DNA of 64,000 nt from Microbacterium helvum (GTDB lineage: Bacteria > Actinomycetota > Actinomycetes > Actinomycetales > Microbacteriaceae), in contig NZ_JACXZS010000010.1 in assembly GCF_014779795.1 (NCBI RefSeq), forward strand, positions 1 through 64,000, given 5' to 3'. Shown one piece after another: positions 47,884-58,265 of this stretch. The stretch's first letter is position 1. Each line of letters starts with the position of its first letter. A program made the position numbers and the translations under genes. Under the pieces are notes generated by a model, which saw only the letters and a list, made by a program, of their open reading frames with translations, had not been told where the DNA came from and ran no database searches.

Positions 47884-48089
47884 GGGATCTCCTTCGATCC
47901 CGGATAGTCTGCGCACCGCCGCAGCGCGACGGAATGGCGGGAATTCCACACTTGCCGAGCAGCCTTGTGCGTGGTGCACAACCCTGGCACGGAGGCTCAC
48001 CTGGCACGGAATACATCCAGTTCCATGCGGTTGCATAGACGTGGGCCGATGGCGTCCCGCCACATCGCACGACAGCAAGGAGACGCCAC
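47884..48089. promoter_or_regulatory. Divergent control region of the catabolic operon
   Basis: Two features suggest regulator sites: an inverted repeat TTGTGC-gtggt-GCACAA (47965-47981) and a direct repeat CTGGCACGGA at 47984-47993 and 48001-48010 (17-bp period). The operon's own PucR-type protein is the likeliest ligand-responsive binder. The ribosome site for the nitroreductase is AAGGAG near 48077. Confidence 0.55.
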
Positions 48090-48671
48090 ATGTCCGCCCT
48101 CAGCACCCGCACCGCCGAGACCGACGCCCCGATCATCGACGTCCTGGCCGAACGCTGGAGCACCCGCATCTTCGACCGCGACGCGGTCATCGACGAAGGG
48201 TCGCTCGCGAGCGCCCTGGAGGCGGCCCGCTGGGCGCCGACCGCCGCCAACACCCAGGCGTGGCGCGTCATCGTCGCCCGCCGCGGATCGGCCGCGCACG
48301 CGACCGTGCTCTCGTCGCTGGCCGGGTTCAACAGCGCGTGGGCAGGGGACGCCGCGGCCCTCGTCGTCTTCGTGGCCGAGACCGAGCGCGACGGCAAGCC
48401 GATGCTGTGGGCGCAGTACGACACCGGTCAGGTCGCCGCCCACTTCACGGTGCAGGCGCACGCGAACGGCCTCTCGACCCACCAGATGGGCGGCTTCGAC
48501 CGCGAGGCGATCGCGGCCGGCTTCGGCCTCGGCGCGGAGTTCACTCCCGTCACCGTCATGGCGGTCGGCGAGCTCGGCGACATCCGTCAGGCGTCGGACG
48601 AGCTGCAGGCGCGCGAGAACGCGCCCCGCGTGCGTCGGCCCGTCGCCGAGTCAGTCCTCGTGGACGACTGA
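48090..48671 (+). CDS. Nitroreductase-family protein
   Basis: A 193-residue flavin-dependent reductase. RWSTRIFDRDAVIDEGSLAS begins the FMN-binding fold; ARWAPTAANTQAWRVIVARR is the conserved phosphate-binding region, and GLGAEFTPVTVMAVG the C-terminal strand. Relatives reduce nitroaromatics or quinones. ATG 48090. It is divergent from the alkyl-sulfate operon and may share its control region. A strong hairpin follows the stop. Confidence 0.9.
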   Translation: MSALSTRTAETDAPIIDVLAERWSTRIFDRDAVIDEGSLASALEAARWAPTAANTQAWRVIVARRGSAAHATVLSSLAGFNSAWAGDAAALVVFVAETERDGKPMLWAQYDTGQVAAHFTVQAHANGLSTHQMGGFDREAIAAGFGLGAEFTPVTVMAVGELGDIRQASDELQARENAPRVRRPVAESVLVDD

Positions 48672-48692
48672 CCCAGCCCCGGTTCGAGGAAG

Positions 48693-48729
48693 CGGATGCC
48701 GCCGTCCCAGGCTGGGACGGCGGCATCCG
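48693..48729. terminator. Perfect 17-bp hairpin between nitroreductase and clpB
   Basis: CGGATGCCGCCGTCCCA, loop GGC, and exact complement. Convergent genes on both sides. The stem again contains GGATGCC. Likely bidirectional terminator. Confidence 0.75.
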
Positions 48730-48751
48730 TTCTTCCGCAGGGCGCGCAGGG

Positions 48752-50965
<2,214 letters not shown>

Positions 50966-50985
50966 GTGTCTCCTGAAATCTGTGA

Positions 50986-51027
50986 GACTCAACGTGGCGA
51001 TTCAAAGTTGAGTCGTGATGGCTCAAG
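50986..51027. promoter_or_regulatory. HAIR-type element (HspR site) before clpB
   Basis: GTTGAGT-N7-GCTCAAG (51007-51027) matches the HspR-associated inverted repeat CTTGAGT-N7-ACTCAAG in 12 of 14 positions. A second symmetric pair, GACTCAAC (50986-50993) with GTTGAGTC (51007-51014), shares one arm. Classical heat-shock repression of clpB by HspR in actinobacteria; no hspR gene is in this window. Confidence 0.8.
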
Positions 51028-51060
51028 TTTATCAAGAGAGGGATGCCGCGGCAAGACGCG

Positions 51061-52770
51061 TCAGCTTTCGCGGGGTCCTTCCCGCCTCTCTTCTCGGGGC
51101 TCGCGCGGTTCGTCCCGCAGCTCGTCGCGTGCGTCGTCATAGGCACGGCGGAGCGCGGCGCCGACCCACTCCGAGCCGCGATAGAGGTTCGCCTCGCCCA
51201 TCTCGGCGCGCAGGCCGCCCGCCTCGAGCTGCCGGATGACGCGCGCCTCGCTGACCACGAGCTTGAGGCCGGACTCGGCCGCCCGCAGTTCGCGCGCGTA
51301 ACGGCGCAGCACCTCTACGAACGCGAGACCGACCTCGTCGACGCCGCGCAGACGCACGATCACGATCGAGCGCGTCGACTCCACGGTGACCGCGGGCAGC
51401 TGCCTCTCGAACGTGGGTGCGCTGGCGAAGAAGAGGCTGCCGTAGGGCTGCAGCACGACGATCTCGTGCGGCGGGATGCGGCGCGGCGGATCGATCTCGC
51501 GCATGCGCCCGTCGTCGGCGAAGACCACGCGCCGCACCCGCACGCGGTTGGACTGCTGCGCGACGAACATGATGATGCCGAGGCCGACGCCCGCGAGCAC
51601 GGCGAACTGCAGCGGGATGAGCAGGGTCAGCACGAACGTCACCGCCATCACGACCGTCGGCAGCGGGCCGCTCTTGATGACCGAGTAGACGCGGCTCGGC
51701 TTCACCGCGGTCACGCCGACGACGATCAGCAGGCCGGCGAGGGCGGGCATCGCGATGTAGGCGACAAGCCCCGAAGCCAGCAGGATGACCAGCGACATCA
51801 CGGCACCGGCCACGAAGTACACGAGCCGCGTGCGCGCTCCGGCCGCGGCGACCAGGGTCGAGCCCGACGACGACCCGCCGACCGGCATCCCGCGGAAGAT
51901 GCCCGAGACGATGTTGCCCGCGCCCTGCCCGATGAAGTCGCGCGACGTGTCGGCGGGCTTGCCCTGCACCGGGATGCCCGCCGAGACCCCGGCACCCTGC
52001 ACCATCGCCACGAACGCGAGCGAGATCGCGGGAAGGATCAGGAACACGACGTCGTCGAGACTCGGCAGCACGGGCGCCGGCAGCGACCCCGGCACCGCGA
52101 CGAGGTCGCGCAGCAGGACGACCGGCGTGCGCACCCACAGGTCGAGCATCACCGCCGAGATCGAGCCGACCACGACCGCGACGACCATGCCCAGCGCACC
52201 CACGCGGGTGTTCTGCAGCAGCACGATGATGAGCACCGTGATCGCGCCCACGACGAGGGCAGGGATGCTCCACTGCACGATGTGCAGTCCCAGGTCGATG
52301 GTCTTGGCGATGCGGTTGTCGCCCTGCGCCGCGTACCCGGTGAAGTTCGACAGCTGGCCCAGCACGATGTTGACGCCGACCGCGGTGACGAACCCCGTCA
52401 TGACGGCGGTCGGCACGAACCGCACCAGCCTGCCCGCGCCCAGCAGACCCGCGACGACGAGGATGATCCCGCTCATGATCGTGAGCGTGTAGAGCGCTCG
52501 GTCGGGATCCGCGAGGGTCTGCAGTCCGGCGTCCGACACGATGAGCGCCATGGCACCGGTCACCTGGACGGTCATCAGGGCGCTGCTCGTGAACAGCGCC
52601 GCGCCCATCATGCCGAACAGGTGTCCGTAGAGGCCCGCGAGCGGGTTGAGCCCCGACAGCAGCCCCTGCGCCAGCCCGTCCGGCACGCTCTCGACGCCGA
52701 GCGTCAGACCCGCGACCAGGTCCTTGCGCAGCGTCTTGCGCGAGAACCACGTCCGCGGATTGAGCCCCAC
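51061..52770 (-). CDS. SulP-family anion transporter with STAS domain
   Basis: A 569-residue secondary transporter. About eleven to twelve membrane helices (DLVAGLTLGVESVPDGLAQG and FRGMPVGGSSSGSTL are SulP signatures), then a C-terminal STAS domain (about residues 430-545, starting IVVLQPYGSLFFASAP). Family members carry sulfate, bicarbonate or dicarboxylates. The final residues are an Arg/Glu/Pro tail. GTG or ATG start near 52770. Being close to an alkylsulfatase operon suggests sulfate as a possible substrate, but the distance of 3 kb and a different promoter make this weak. Confidence 0.93.
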   Translation of the reverse strand: MGLNPRTWFSRKTLRKDLVAGLTLGVESVPDGLAQGLLSGLNPLAGLYGHLFGMMGAALFTSSALMTVQVTGAMALIVSDAGLQTLADPDRALYTLTIMSGIILVVAGLLGAGRLVRFVPTAVMTGFVTAVGVNIVLGQLSNFTGYAAQGDNRIAKTIDLGLHIVQWSIPALVVGAITVLIIVLLQNTRVGALGMVVAVVVGSISAVMLDLWVRTPVVLLRDLVAVPGSLPAPVLPSLDDVVFLILPAISLAFVAMVQGAGVSAGIPVQGKPADTSRDFIGQGAGNIVSGIFRGMPVGGSSSGSTLVAAAGARTRLVYFVAGAVMSLVILLASGLVAYIAMPALAGLLIVVGVTAVKPSRVYSVIKSGPLPTVVMAVTFVLTLLIPLQFAVLAGVGLGIIMFVAQQSNRVRVRRVVFADDGRMREIDPPRRIPPHEIVVLQPYGSLFFASAPTFERQLPAVTVESTRSIVIVRLRGVDEVGLAFVEVLRRYARELRAAESGLKLVVSEARVIRQLEAGGLRAEMGEANLYRGSEWVGAALRRAYDDARDELRDEPREPREERREGPRES

Positions 52771-52812
52771 GCTGACACGCTAGCGAACAGGCGCCCGCCT
52801 GTCGCGGACGCG

Positions 52813-52936
52813 CCTCGCCGTGCGCTCCCTCGCCGTGCATTCCCTCGCCGAGCGCTCCCTCGCCGAGATCAGGAGATCTCGCGAAGACAGGCCGTTTCTG
52901 CAGAAGACGTCCTGCGCTGGCGAGATCTCCTGATCT
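52813..52936. repeat. Tandem 15-mers and 17-bp-arm inverted repeat
   Basis: Three roughly 15-bp units ending CCCTCGCCG stand at 52821-52863. Then AGATCAGGAGATCTCGC (52866-52882) pairs perfectly with GCGAGATCTCCTGATCT (52920-52936) around 37 bp containing CAGGCCGTTTCTGCAGAAGA. It lies between the stop of the GlxA-type gene and the SulP start, both lower strand. Confidence 0.7.
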
Positions 52937-52957
52937 GGGAGAACGGCCCGGGAGCCG

Positions 52958-53986
52958 TCAGGCGACGGATTCGAGAGTGGATGCCGCAGCCTCTGCCGCA
53001 CCGGCATCCACCGGCTCCTCGCCGACGACCACGTCATCGGTGCAGGCGAACCGGGCGCGGTAGGCCGTCGGCGTCGTGCCGAGCACGCGCGCGAAGTTCT
53101 GGCGAAGCACGGCCGCCGATCCGAATCCGCTCTCGTAGGCGATGCGGTCGAGTCCGAGGTCGGTCTTCTCGAGCAGCCGCTGGGCGTGGATGATGCGCTG
53201 CCGCGCGAGCCACGCCGCGGGCGTCGCACCGTGGTCGGCCTTGAATCGGCGCGCGAACGTGCGCGGCGACATGTGCGCCTTCGCCGCGAGCTGGTCGACG
53301 GTGAGGTCGAGGCGCAGGTTGTCGAGCATCCAGTCGGTGACCGGGGCGAGCGACAGCGACGTGGTCGCGGGCAGCGGGCTGGCGATGAACTGGGCCTGGC
53401 CGCCGTCCCGCTGCGGCGGCACGACCATGCGGCGCGCGATCTTGTTGGTGAGCTCGGCGCCGAGCTCCTGCCGCAGCAGGTGCAGGCACGCGTCGATGCC
53501 GGCGGCGGTGCCGGCGCTCGTGATGATGCGGCCGTCCTGCACGTAGAGCACGTCGGGGTCGACATCGATCGAGGGGTACATCGAAGCCATGACGTTGGCA
53601 TACATCCAGTGCGTCGTCGCCCTGCGTCCGTCGAGCACCCCGGCCTCGGCGAGGATGAACGACCCGCTGCACACGCTCAGCACCCAGGCGTCGCGCGCGG
53701 CCGCGGCGCGCACCGCGGACATGACACGCGGATCGGTGTGACCCCAGTACTCGCGCGGCGTGGGGCACACGACCACGAGATCGGCCTCGTACGCGAACGA
53801 CAGGTCGTGCTCGACGTTGAGCGAGAAGCCGAGCTTCGAGCGGACCACGCCGGGGTCTGCCGTGACGACGCGGAAGTCGAAGTTCGGCACGCCGTCGTCC
53901 GACCTGTCGAGGCCGAAGGCCTCGCACGCGACCCCGAACTCGAACGGTGCGAACCCGTCGACGACGATGCAGGCGACGGTTCTCAT
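52958..53986 (-). CDS. GlxA-family (DJ-1/PfpI + AraC) regulator
   Basis: A 342-residue transcription factor. The N-terminal DJ-1/PfpI-like domain (about 1-170) has a Cys in LSVCSGSFILAEAG at the nucleophile-elbow position. The C-terminal AraC domain (about 215-315) has two helix-turn-helix units (VDQLAAKAHMSPRTFARRFK and RIAYESGFGSAAVLRQNFAR). Relatives (FtrA, GlxA) regulate metabolic and stress genes. The C-terminal 30 residues are Ala/Glu-rich. ATG 53986. It faces a small membrane protein gene across GTGGCAG repeats. Confidence 0.92.
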   Translation of the reverse strand: MRTVACIVVDGFAPFEFGVACEAFGLDRSDDGVPNFDFRVVTADPGVVRSKLGFSLNVEHDLSFAYEADLVVVCPTPREYWGHTDPRVMSAVRAAAARDAWVLSVCSGSFILAEAGVLDGRRATTHWMYANVMASMYPSIDVDPDVLYVQDGRIITSAGTAAGIDACLHLLRQELGAELTNKIARRMVVPPQRDGGQAQFIASPLPATTSLSLAPVTDWMLDNLRLDLTVDQLAAKAHMSPRTFARRFKADHGATPAAWLARQRIIHAQRLLEKTDLGLDRIAYESGFGSAAVLRQNFARVLGTTPTAYRARFACTDDVVVGEEPVDAGAAEAAASTLESVA

Positions 53987-54021
53987 GCAGACCTCCGATG
54001 CGGATTCGGACGAACTCCAGT

Positions 54022-54067
54022 GTGGCAGTTTTCGTGCGATGTGTGTCAATCCTGCCACTCGTGGCAG
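54022..54067. promoter_or_regulatory. GTGGCAG/CTGCCAC operator cluster
   Basis: GTGGCAG at 54022-54028, CTGCCAC at 54052-54058 and GTGGCAG at 54061-54067. The last two form a perfect 7-2-7 palindrome. The heptamers are in the divergent region of the GlxA-type gene and a small membrane protein, the expected place for its AraC domain to bind. A further GTGTGGCAG occurs at about 54281-54289 ahead of the next gene. Confidence 0.6.
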
Positions 54068-54094
54068 TCCTACCGCAAGCGTAGCGTTTCTGCC

Positions 54095-54211
54095 ATGTTC
54101 CTGATCATCGTTCTCGCCGGCCTGGCGGCTTGGGCCCTCACGTCGACCGCCCTCGCACTCCGCACCGACGGCTACCGCCGCGTGCCCACCGACCGCACTC
54201 GTCTGCCCTGA
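54095..54211 (+). CDS. Small single-pass membrane protein (38 aa)
   Basis: MFLIIVLAGLAAWALTSTAL opens a 38-residue peptide with one N-terminal helix and a polar tail (RTDGYRRVPTDRTRLP). Peptides of this shape with a GYRRVPT-like tail are recurrent in Microbacteriaceae genomes as far as I recall; no function is known. ATG 54095 with TAGCGT one base off leaderless spacing. Divergent from the GlxA-type gene and probably under the same GTGGCAG elements. Confidence 0.65.
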   Translation: MFLIIVLAGLAAWALTSTALALRTDGYRRVPTDRTRLP

Positions 54212-54362
54212 CTCTCCTCGGGCTCTCCGCCGCCCGAGCCGCCGCACTTCTGCACGATGCGCCGCACACCGGTGGCGCAAGTGTGGCAGATCACGCCGGA
54301 GCGCGGCGGCTCACCCGGCGGGACCCGTGCGAACGTCGCTGCGGCACCCTAAGCTCTGGCAC

Positions 54363-54950
54363 GTGACGACTCCCCCGAGCACCCCCGAAACTCCCCACGA
54401 CCAGCCGATCCCGGCCGACACGACGGCGTCGCAGCCGGGACCCGCCGCGACACCCGCGCCTGCTGCCGCGAGCCCCGCGCAGCCTGCGCCGCAGTCCGAC
54501 CCCACCGCCTTTCCGGTCTACCCCAGCACACCGGACCCGAACGCGGCATACCCGAACGCGGCATACCCGAATGCGCAGACGTACCCGGCGCAGAGCTCCC
54601 CCGGCGCCGCGGCGACCGCGCCCGCACGGCCGAAGAACACCCTCGGTCTCGTCGCGCTGATCATCGCGATCGCGACGCTCGTGCTGTCCACCGTGACGCT
54701 CGTCACTCAGGCGGCGATGATGCTGCAGCCGAACTACAACTACGTGCTCGTCAACCTCGTGACCACCGTCTTCACGAGCATCGGCGGCCTGCTTGCGCTC
54801 GCTGCCGTCGTGCTGGGCGCCATCGGACTGGCGAAGAAGGGCGCGCCGAAGGGCGCTGCCGGCATCGGGCTGGGCATCGGCGTCGCGACGATCTGGGCGA
54901 TCCTGGGCAACCTGATCTACAGCGGCATCCTCAGCATCGTCTACGGCTGA
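54363..54950 (+). CDS. Proline-rich membrane protein with Tyr-Pro repeats
   Basis: A 195-residue protein. The first 95 residues are Pro/Ala/Thr-rich and include three tandem PNAAYP-like units (each 15 bp in DNA). The remainder has three to four membrane helices (LGLVALIIAIATLVLSTVT; VFTSIGGLLALAAVVLGAIG; ATIWAILGNLIYSGI), resembling DUF4190-like membrane proteins. GTG at 54363 gives a normal length and TAAGCT one base off leaderless spacing. A GTGTGGCAG heptamer precedes it. Function unknown. Confidence 0.75.
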   Translation: MTTPPSTPETPHDQPIPADTTASQPGPAATPAPAAASPAQPAPQSDPTAFPVYPSTPDPNAAYPNAAYPNAQTYPAQSSPGAAATAPARPKNTLGLVALIIAIATLVLSTVTLVTQAAMMLQPNYNYVLVNLVTTVFTSIGGLLALAAVVLGAIGLAKKGAPKGAAGIGLGIGVATIWAILGNLIYSGILSIVYG

Positions 54951-54977
54951 CACGGGCCGTCGCGCCGGGCGGCCCCG

Positions 54978-56264
54978 TCAGGCGGTGACGCGCTCGTAGA
55001 CGTCGACCATCGCCGCCGTGCGGGACGATTGGCGAAACCGCTCGCGGACCGTCGGGTCGGGCGTGCGCGGCGACCCCGCGGAGATGTCGGATGCCGCCGC
55101 CCGCAGCGCCTCGGCGAGCGCCGCGATCGACGGATCGGCGCCGGGACCGTCGCCCACCGGCCAGTACCCGCTGCCGAGCTCGGCGGCAAGGTCGGGATCG
55201 CTCACCACGGCGGGAGTGCCGAGCGAGGCCGCCTCGAAGATCGTCATGCCCTGCGTCTCGAAGCCGATCGAGGTCTGCACGACCGCATCCGCCGCGGCGA
55301 TGCGCCGCAGCGTGTCGGCGTACGGCATCCGGCCGGCGAACGTGACGGCGGCGCGCGGCCTGAGCCTGCCGACCAGTCGCTGTGCCGCCCGCTGCTGACC
55401 GCCGCCGCCGATGATCTCGACCTCGGCGTCGACGCCCGACAGCGCGAGGGCTTCGAGGAACGGCAGCAGCCGCTTCTCGGGGCTCATCCGCCCGAGCCAC
55501 ACGAACCGCGGCGGGCCTGGTGCGCGCTCGGCCGGCGCCGCGAGGAGCGCCGCCTCGAGAAGGTCGTCGTCGATGCCGTTCCAGATGACGTCGACGGTCG
55601 GATCCGTCGGCGGCGCATCCAGATGGGGAGGGATGCCTCGTCGGCCCTGGGGCACCGCACCATGCGCCTCGAGACGCCGGGCGAAGTGCGTCGACGGCGC
55701 GGTGACGGCATCCGATCGGCCGGCGAACCGGCGCAGGTACGCCCAGCCGTCGCGCCCCACCGGCTTCGCCTCCATGAACACCCCCAGCGCCCGGCGCTGC
55801 CACGCGTTGAGCACGCGCAGCACGAGCCCCGGGAACGGCGCCGTGGCCTCGATGCCGACGTCGACGCGGTTGTGCATCGTGTGCACGACGGGCAGGGCGT
55901 GGCGCTTCGCGAACCGGTGGCCGATGAACGCGCCCCAGAAGTCGGCCTGCACGTGCACGACATCGACGAGCGGACGGCCGGTGTCTTCGAGCAGGCGCCG
56001 GAGGGCGGCATCCACTCGTCGATCCGTGCGCGCGCCCGGCCAGGTCATCGAGTACTCGCGGTCGAACGTGATCGGGATCGACGGCAGATCGAGATACGAC
56101 GGATCGGCCGCTGCCCCCCGCGAGCGGGCGCGGCCATGACGGGCCGGCGCCACGATCGTCACCGTGTGCCCGGCCTTCTCGAGGAATCGCCGCTGCAGGC
56201 GCATCGACACCTGGGCCCCGCCCAGCGTCTCGGCATGCTGGTCGCCGAACATCAGGACGTGCAC
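54978..56264 (-). CDS. Glycosyltransferase family 4-like
   Basis: A 428-residue GT-B glycosyltransferase. GGAQVSMRLQRRFLEKAGHT is the acceptor-side Rossmann start; the donor side shows FVWLGRMSPEKRLLPFLEAL, and GMTIFEAASLGTPAVVSD carries the EX7E-type Glu pair. Six bases separate it from the next glycosyltransferase gene, so the two form a unit. Sugar donor and acceptor are not predictable; cell-wall or glycolipid assembly is plausible. Confidence 0.92.
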   Translation of the reverse strand: MHVLMFGDQHAETLGGAQVSMRLQRRFLEKAGHTVTIVAPARHGRARSRGAAADPSYLDLPSIPITFDREYSMTWPGARTDRRVDAALRRLLEDTGRPLVDVVHVQADFWGAFIGHRFAKRHALPVVHTMHNRVDVGIEATAPFPGLVLRVLNAWQRRALGVFMEAKPVGRDGWAYLRRFAGRSDAVTAPSTHFARRLEAHGAVPQGRRGIPPHLDAPPTDPTVDVIWNGIDDDLLEAALLAAPAERAPGPPRFVWLGRMSPEKRLLPFLEALALSGVDAEVEIIGGGGQQRAAQRLVGRLRPRAAVTFAGRMPYADTLRRIAAADAVVQTSIGFETQGMTIFEAASLGTPAVVSDPDLAAELGSGYWPVGDGPGADPSIAALAEALRAAASDISAGSPRTPDPTVRERFRQSSRTAAMVDVYERVTA

Positions 56265-56270
56265 GGCGGC

Positions 56271-57479
56271 CTACTCGGGCAGCGGCTCGTCGCGATAGAG
56301 CGCCTCGAACGTGTCGAGGGTGCGCTGGATGTCGTGCACCTTGACGCCGTCGAGCGACGCCTGCTGCATGCGCACCCGCTCCTCGTGCGGCAGCGTGAGC
56401 ACGGCCGTGAGCTTCGCCACGAGGTCGTCCACGTCGCCGGGGCGGAAGAGGTACCCGTTCTCGCCGTCGTGCACGAGGTGCGGCAGCGCGACGGCATCCG
56501 CCGCGACGATCGGCAGGCCGGAGGCCATCGCCTCCATCGTCGCGATCGACTGCAGCTCGGCGATCGAGGCGATCGCGAACACGCTCGCGTTCGTCAGCAG
56601 CGACCGGATCTCTTCGTCGCTCGTGTGCCCGTGGAAGTGCACGCGCTGCGACAGCCCGAGCTCCGCGGTGAGGTTCTCGAGGTTGCGGCGCTGGTCGCCG
56701 CTGCCCACGATGTCGAAGCGCACATCCAGCGCGGGGTCGAGCTTCGCGATCGCCCGCAGGATCACGTCGATCTGCTTCTCGGTGGTCAGACGGCCGACGA
56801 ACACGATGCGGTTGCCGTCCCGCGGCTGCAGGTCGGGTGTGTAGTTGCCGGCGTCGATGCCGCAGCTGATCGGGATCACGCCATCGATGTCGATCGTCGA
56901 CTCCAGGAAGTCGGCGGCCTTGCGCGTCGGCGTCGTCACGGCACGCGTGAGGTCGAACGTGCGCTTCGCGTCGGCCCAGGCGATCTTCACGAACACGCGG
57001 TCGAGGGCATCAGGCAGCGTCGTGAAGTCGAGGATGTTCTCGGCCATCACGTGGTTGGTCGCGATGATCGGGATCCCGCGCTTGTGCGCCTCGCGCGAGA
57101 GGCCGCGACCGATCACGATGTGGGACTGGATGTGGACGACGTCGGGCTTCACCTCGTCCAGCACGCGGCGGGCGTAGTGCTTCGACATCCACGGCAGCAC
57201 GAAGGTCAGCCAGTCGTGCGGCAGGAAGCGCCACGCCGGCAGCCGGTACATCGTCATCGGCTGCCCCTCGATGACCTCCGTGAAGGTGCCGTGCTCGCGA
57301 TGCGTCTTGCTGGGGGCCATGACGTTCACGTCGTGGCCGCGCGCGACGAGACCGGCCGCGAGGCGCTCCGCGAAGCGGGCCGCGCCGTTGACATGAGGCA
57401 GGAAGGTGTCGGCGCCGATGAGGATCTTCAGCGGGCGCTCGGAAGCGCCGGGGGTTTCGGGCGTCGCAGGATCGGTCAC
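56271..57479 (-). CDS. Glycosyltransferase family 4, glycolipid type
   Basis: A 402-residue GT-B enzyme of the GT4 class. ILIGADTFLPHVNGAARFAE is the acceptor Rossmann start; IVFVGRLTTEKQIDVILRAI the donor domain; and IATMEAMASGLPIVAADAVA the EX7E motif. Sequence style resembles diacylglycerol glucosyltransferases or PimB-type mannosyltransferases, which make membrane glycolipids. ATG 57479. First gene of the two-gene unit. Donor not decided. Confidence 0.92.
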   Translation of the reverse strand: MTDPATPETPGASERPLKILIGADTFLPHVNGAARFAERLAAGLVARGHDVNVMAPSKTHREHGTFTEVIEGQPMTMYRLPAWRFLPHDWLTFVLPWMSKHYARRVLDEVKPDVVHIQSHIVIGRGLSREAHKRGIPIIATNHVMAENILDFTTLPDALDRVFVKIAWADAKRTFDLTRAVTTPTRKAADFLESTIDIDGVIPISCGIDAGNYTPDLQPRDGNRIVFVGRLTTEKQIDVILRAIAKLDPALDVRFDIVGSGDQRRNLENLTAELGLSQRVHFHGHTSDEEIRSLLTNASVFAIASIAELQSIATMEAMASGLPIVAADAVALPHLVHDGENGYLFRPGDVDDLVAKLTAVLTLPHEERVRMQQASLDGVKVHDIQRTLDTFEALYRDEPLPE

Positions 57480-57602
57480 GGATCAGGGCCTTCTGTGCGG
57501 CGGATGCGCACCGAGGGCTGGTCGGGGCGCGGCATCCACCTTACTTCACGCGGTTCCGCGGACCCCCAGGAACGCGCCAGAGGCGGCACGTACCCTGGGG
57601 GC

Positions 57603-58220
57603 ATGCCCCGACTGCAGGCCGACGCCGATCCGAACCTGTGGGTGCCGGTGACCGAGTCCCTCGGCTTCCGCGGACGCCGCCATCGCAAAGCGGCGATCCG
57701 GATGCTGCTCACCCAGGCCGGCGGCGCCGTCGGCGCTTCGACGAGCTCAGCGGCAGGAGGAGCCCGCCCGGGCAGCTCGGTGGCCGCGTGGGCGATGAGT
57801 CAGGCCGCCCCGTTCCTGATGCGACGCGCCGCGGGCCGCGTGTTGGTGTGGGTCTGGAAGGCGGACGCCGAGCTCGTCGTCGTCATGGCGCAGGTTCAGC
57901 AGGCCACGAACGACCTTCGCGCGGCACGGGCGATGATGCCGATGGAGTACGACGACACCGAGTCCTTCCGCAATCCGTACCTGGGCGTCGGCGAGAAACT
58001 CGAGATGGCGCTGCCGTCCGACCCGCGGACGCCACCCTTCGCCACGTACACCTGGGACACCGGCACGCACTTCGTGACCGTCACGGCGGTCTGCTCGGAC
58101 CGCGAGCGCTTCGGCACCGTCATCGGCAGCGTCGACGACATCGCGCGCACCCTGCGGGTCATCGACGACGTCGCGATCGGCGAGACGCCCGGCGTGCTGC
58201 GGATCGACCCGAAGAACTGA
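57603..58220 (+). CDS. Conserved hypothetical protein
   Basis: A 205-residue protein with no recognised domain. A basic N-terminal segment (RGRRHRKAAIRMLLTQ) is followed by an Ala/Gly/Ser-rich stretch, helices around AWAMSQAAPFLMRRAAGR, and a C-terminal alpha/beta region ending VLRIDPKN. Residues GASTSSAAGG come from an inserted CTTCGACGAGCTCAGCGG sequence, half of the REP also seen in the response-regulator gene. ATG 57603 with TACCCT exactly at -12 to -7, so probably leaderless. Precedes the AI-2E family gene by 45 bp. Confidence 0.75.
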   Translation: MPRLQADADPNLWVPVTESLGFRGRRHRKAAIRMLLTQAGGAVGASTSSAAGGARPGSSVAAWAMSQAAPFLMRRAAGRVLVWVWKADAELVVVMAQVQQATNDLRAARAMMPMEYDDTESFRNPYLGVGEKLEMALPSDPRTPPFATYTWDTGTHFVTVTAVCSDRERFGTVIGSVDDIARTLRVIDDVAIGETPGVLRIDPKN

Positions 58221-58265
58221 TCGACGCAACCGCCCGCGGCGGCCTCGCGCCGCTAGCCTGAGCAC

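Noticed and set aside
51061..52770. SulP transporter as part of the alkyl-sulfate operon
   Set aside because: It is separated by the nitroreductase and clpB genes with independent promoters and terminators.
54212..54362. Possible short gene before the Pro-rich membrane protein
   Set aside because: No frame with a start, ribosome site or plausible composition; the stretch holds a GTGTGGCAG motif and promoter only.
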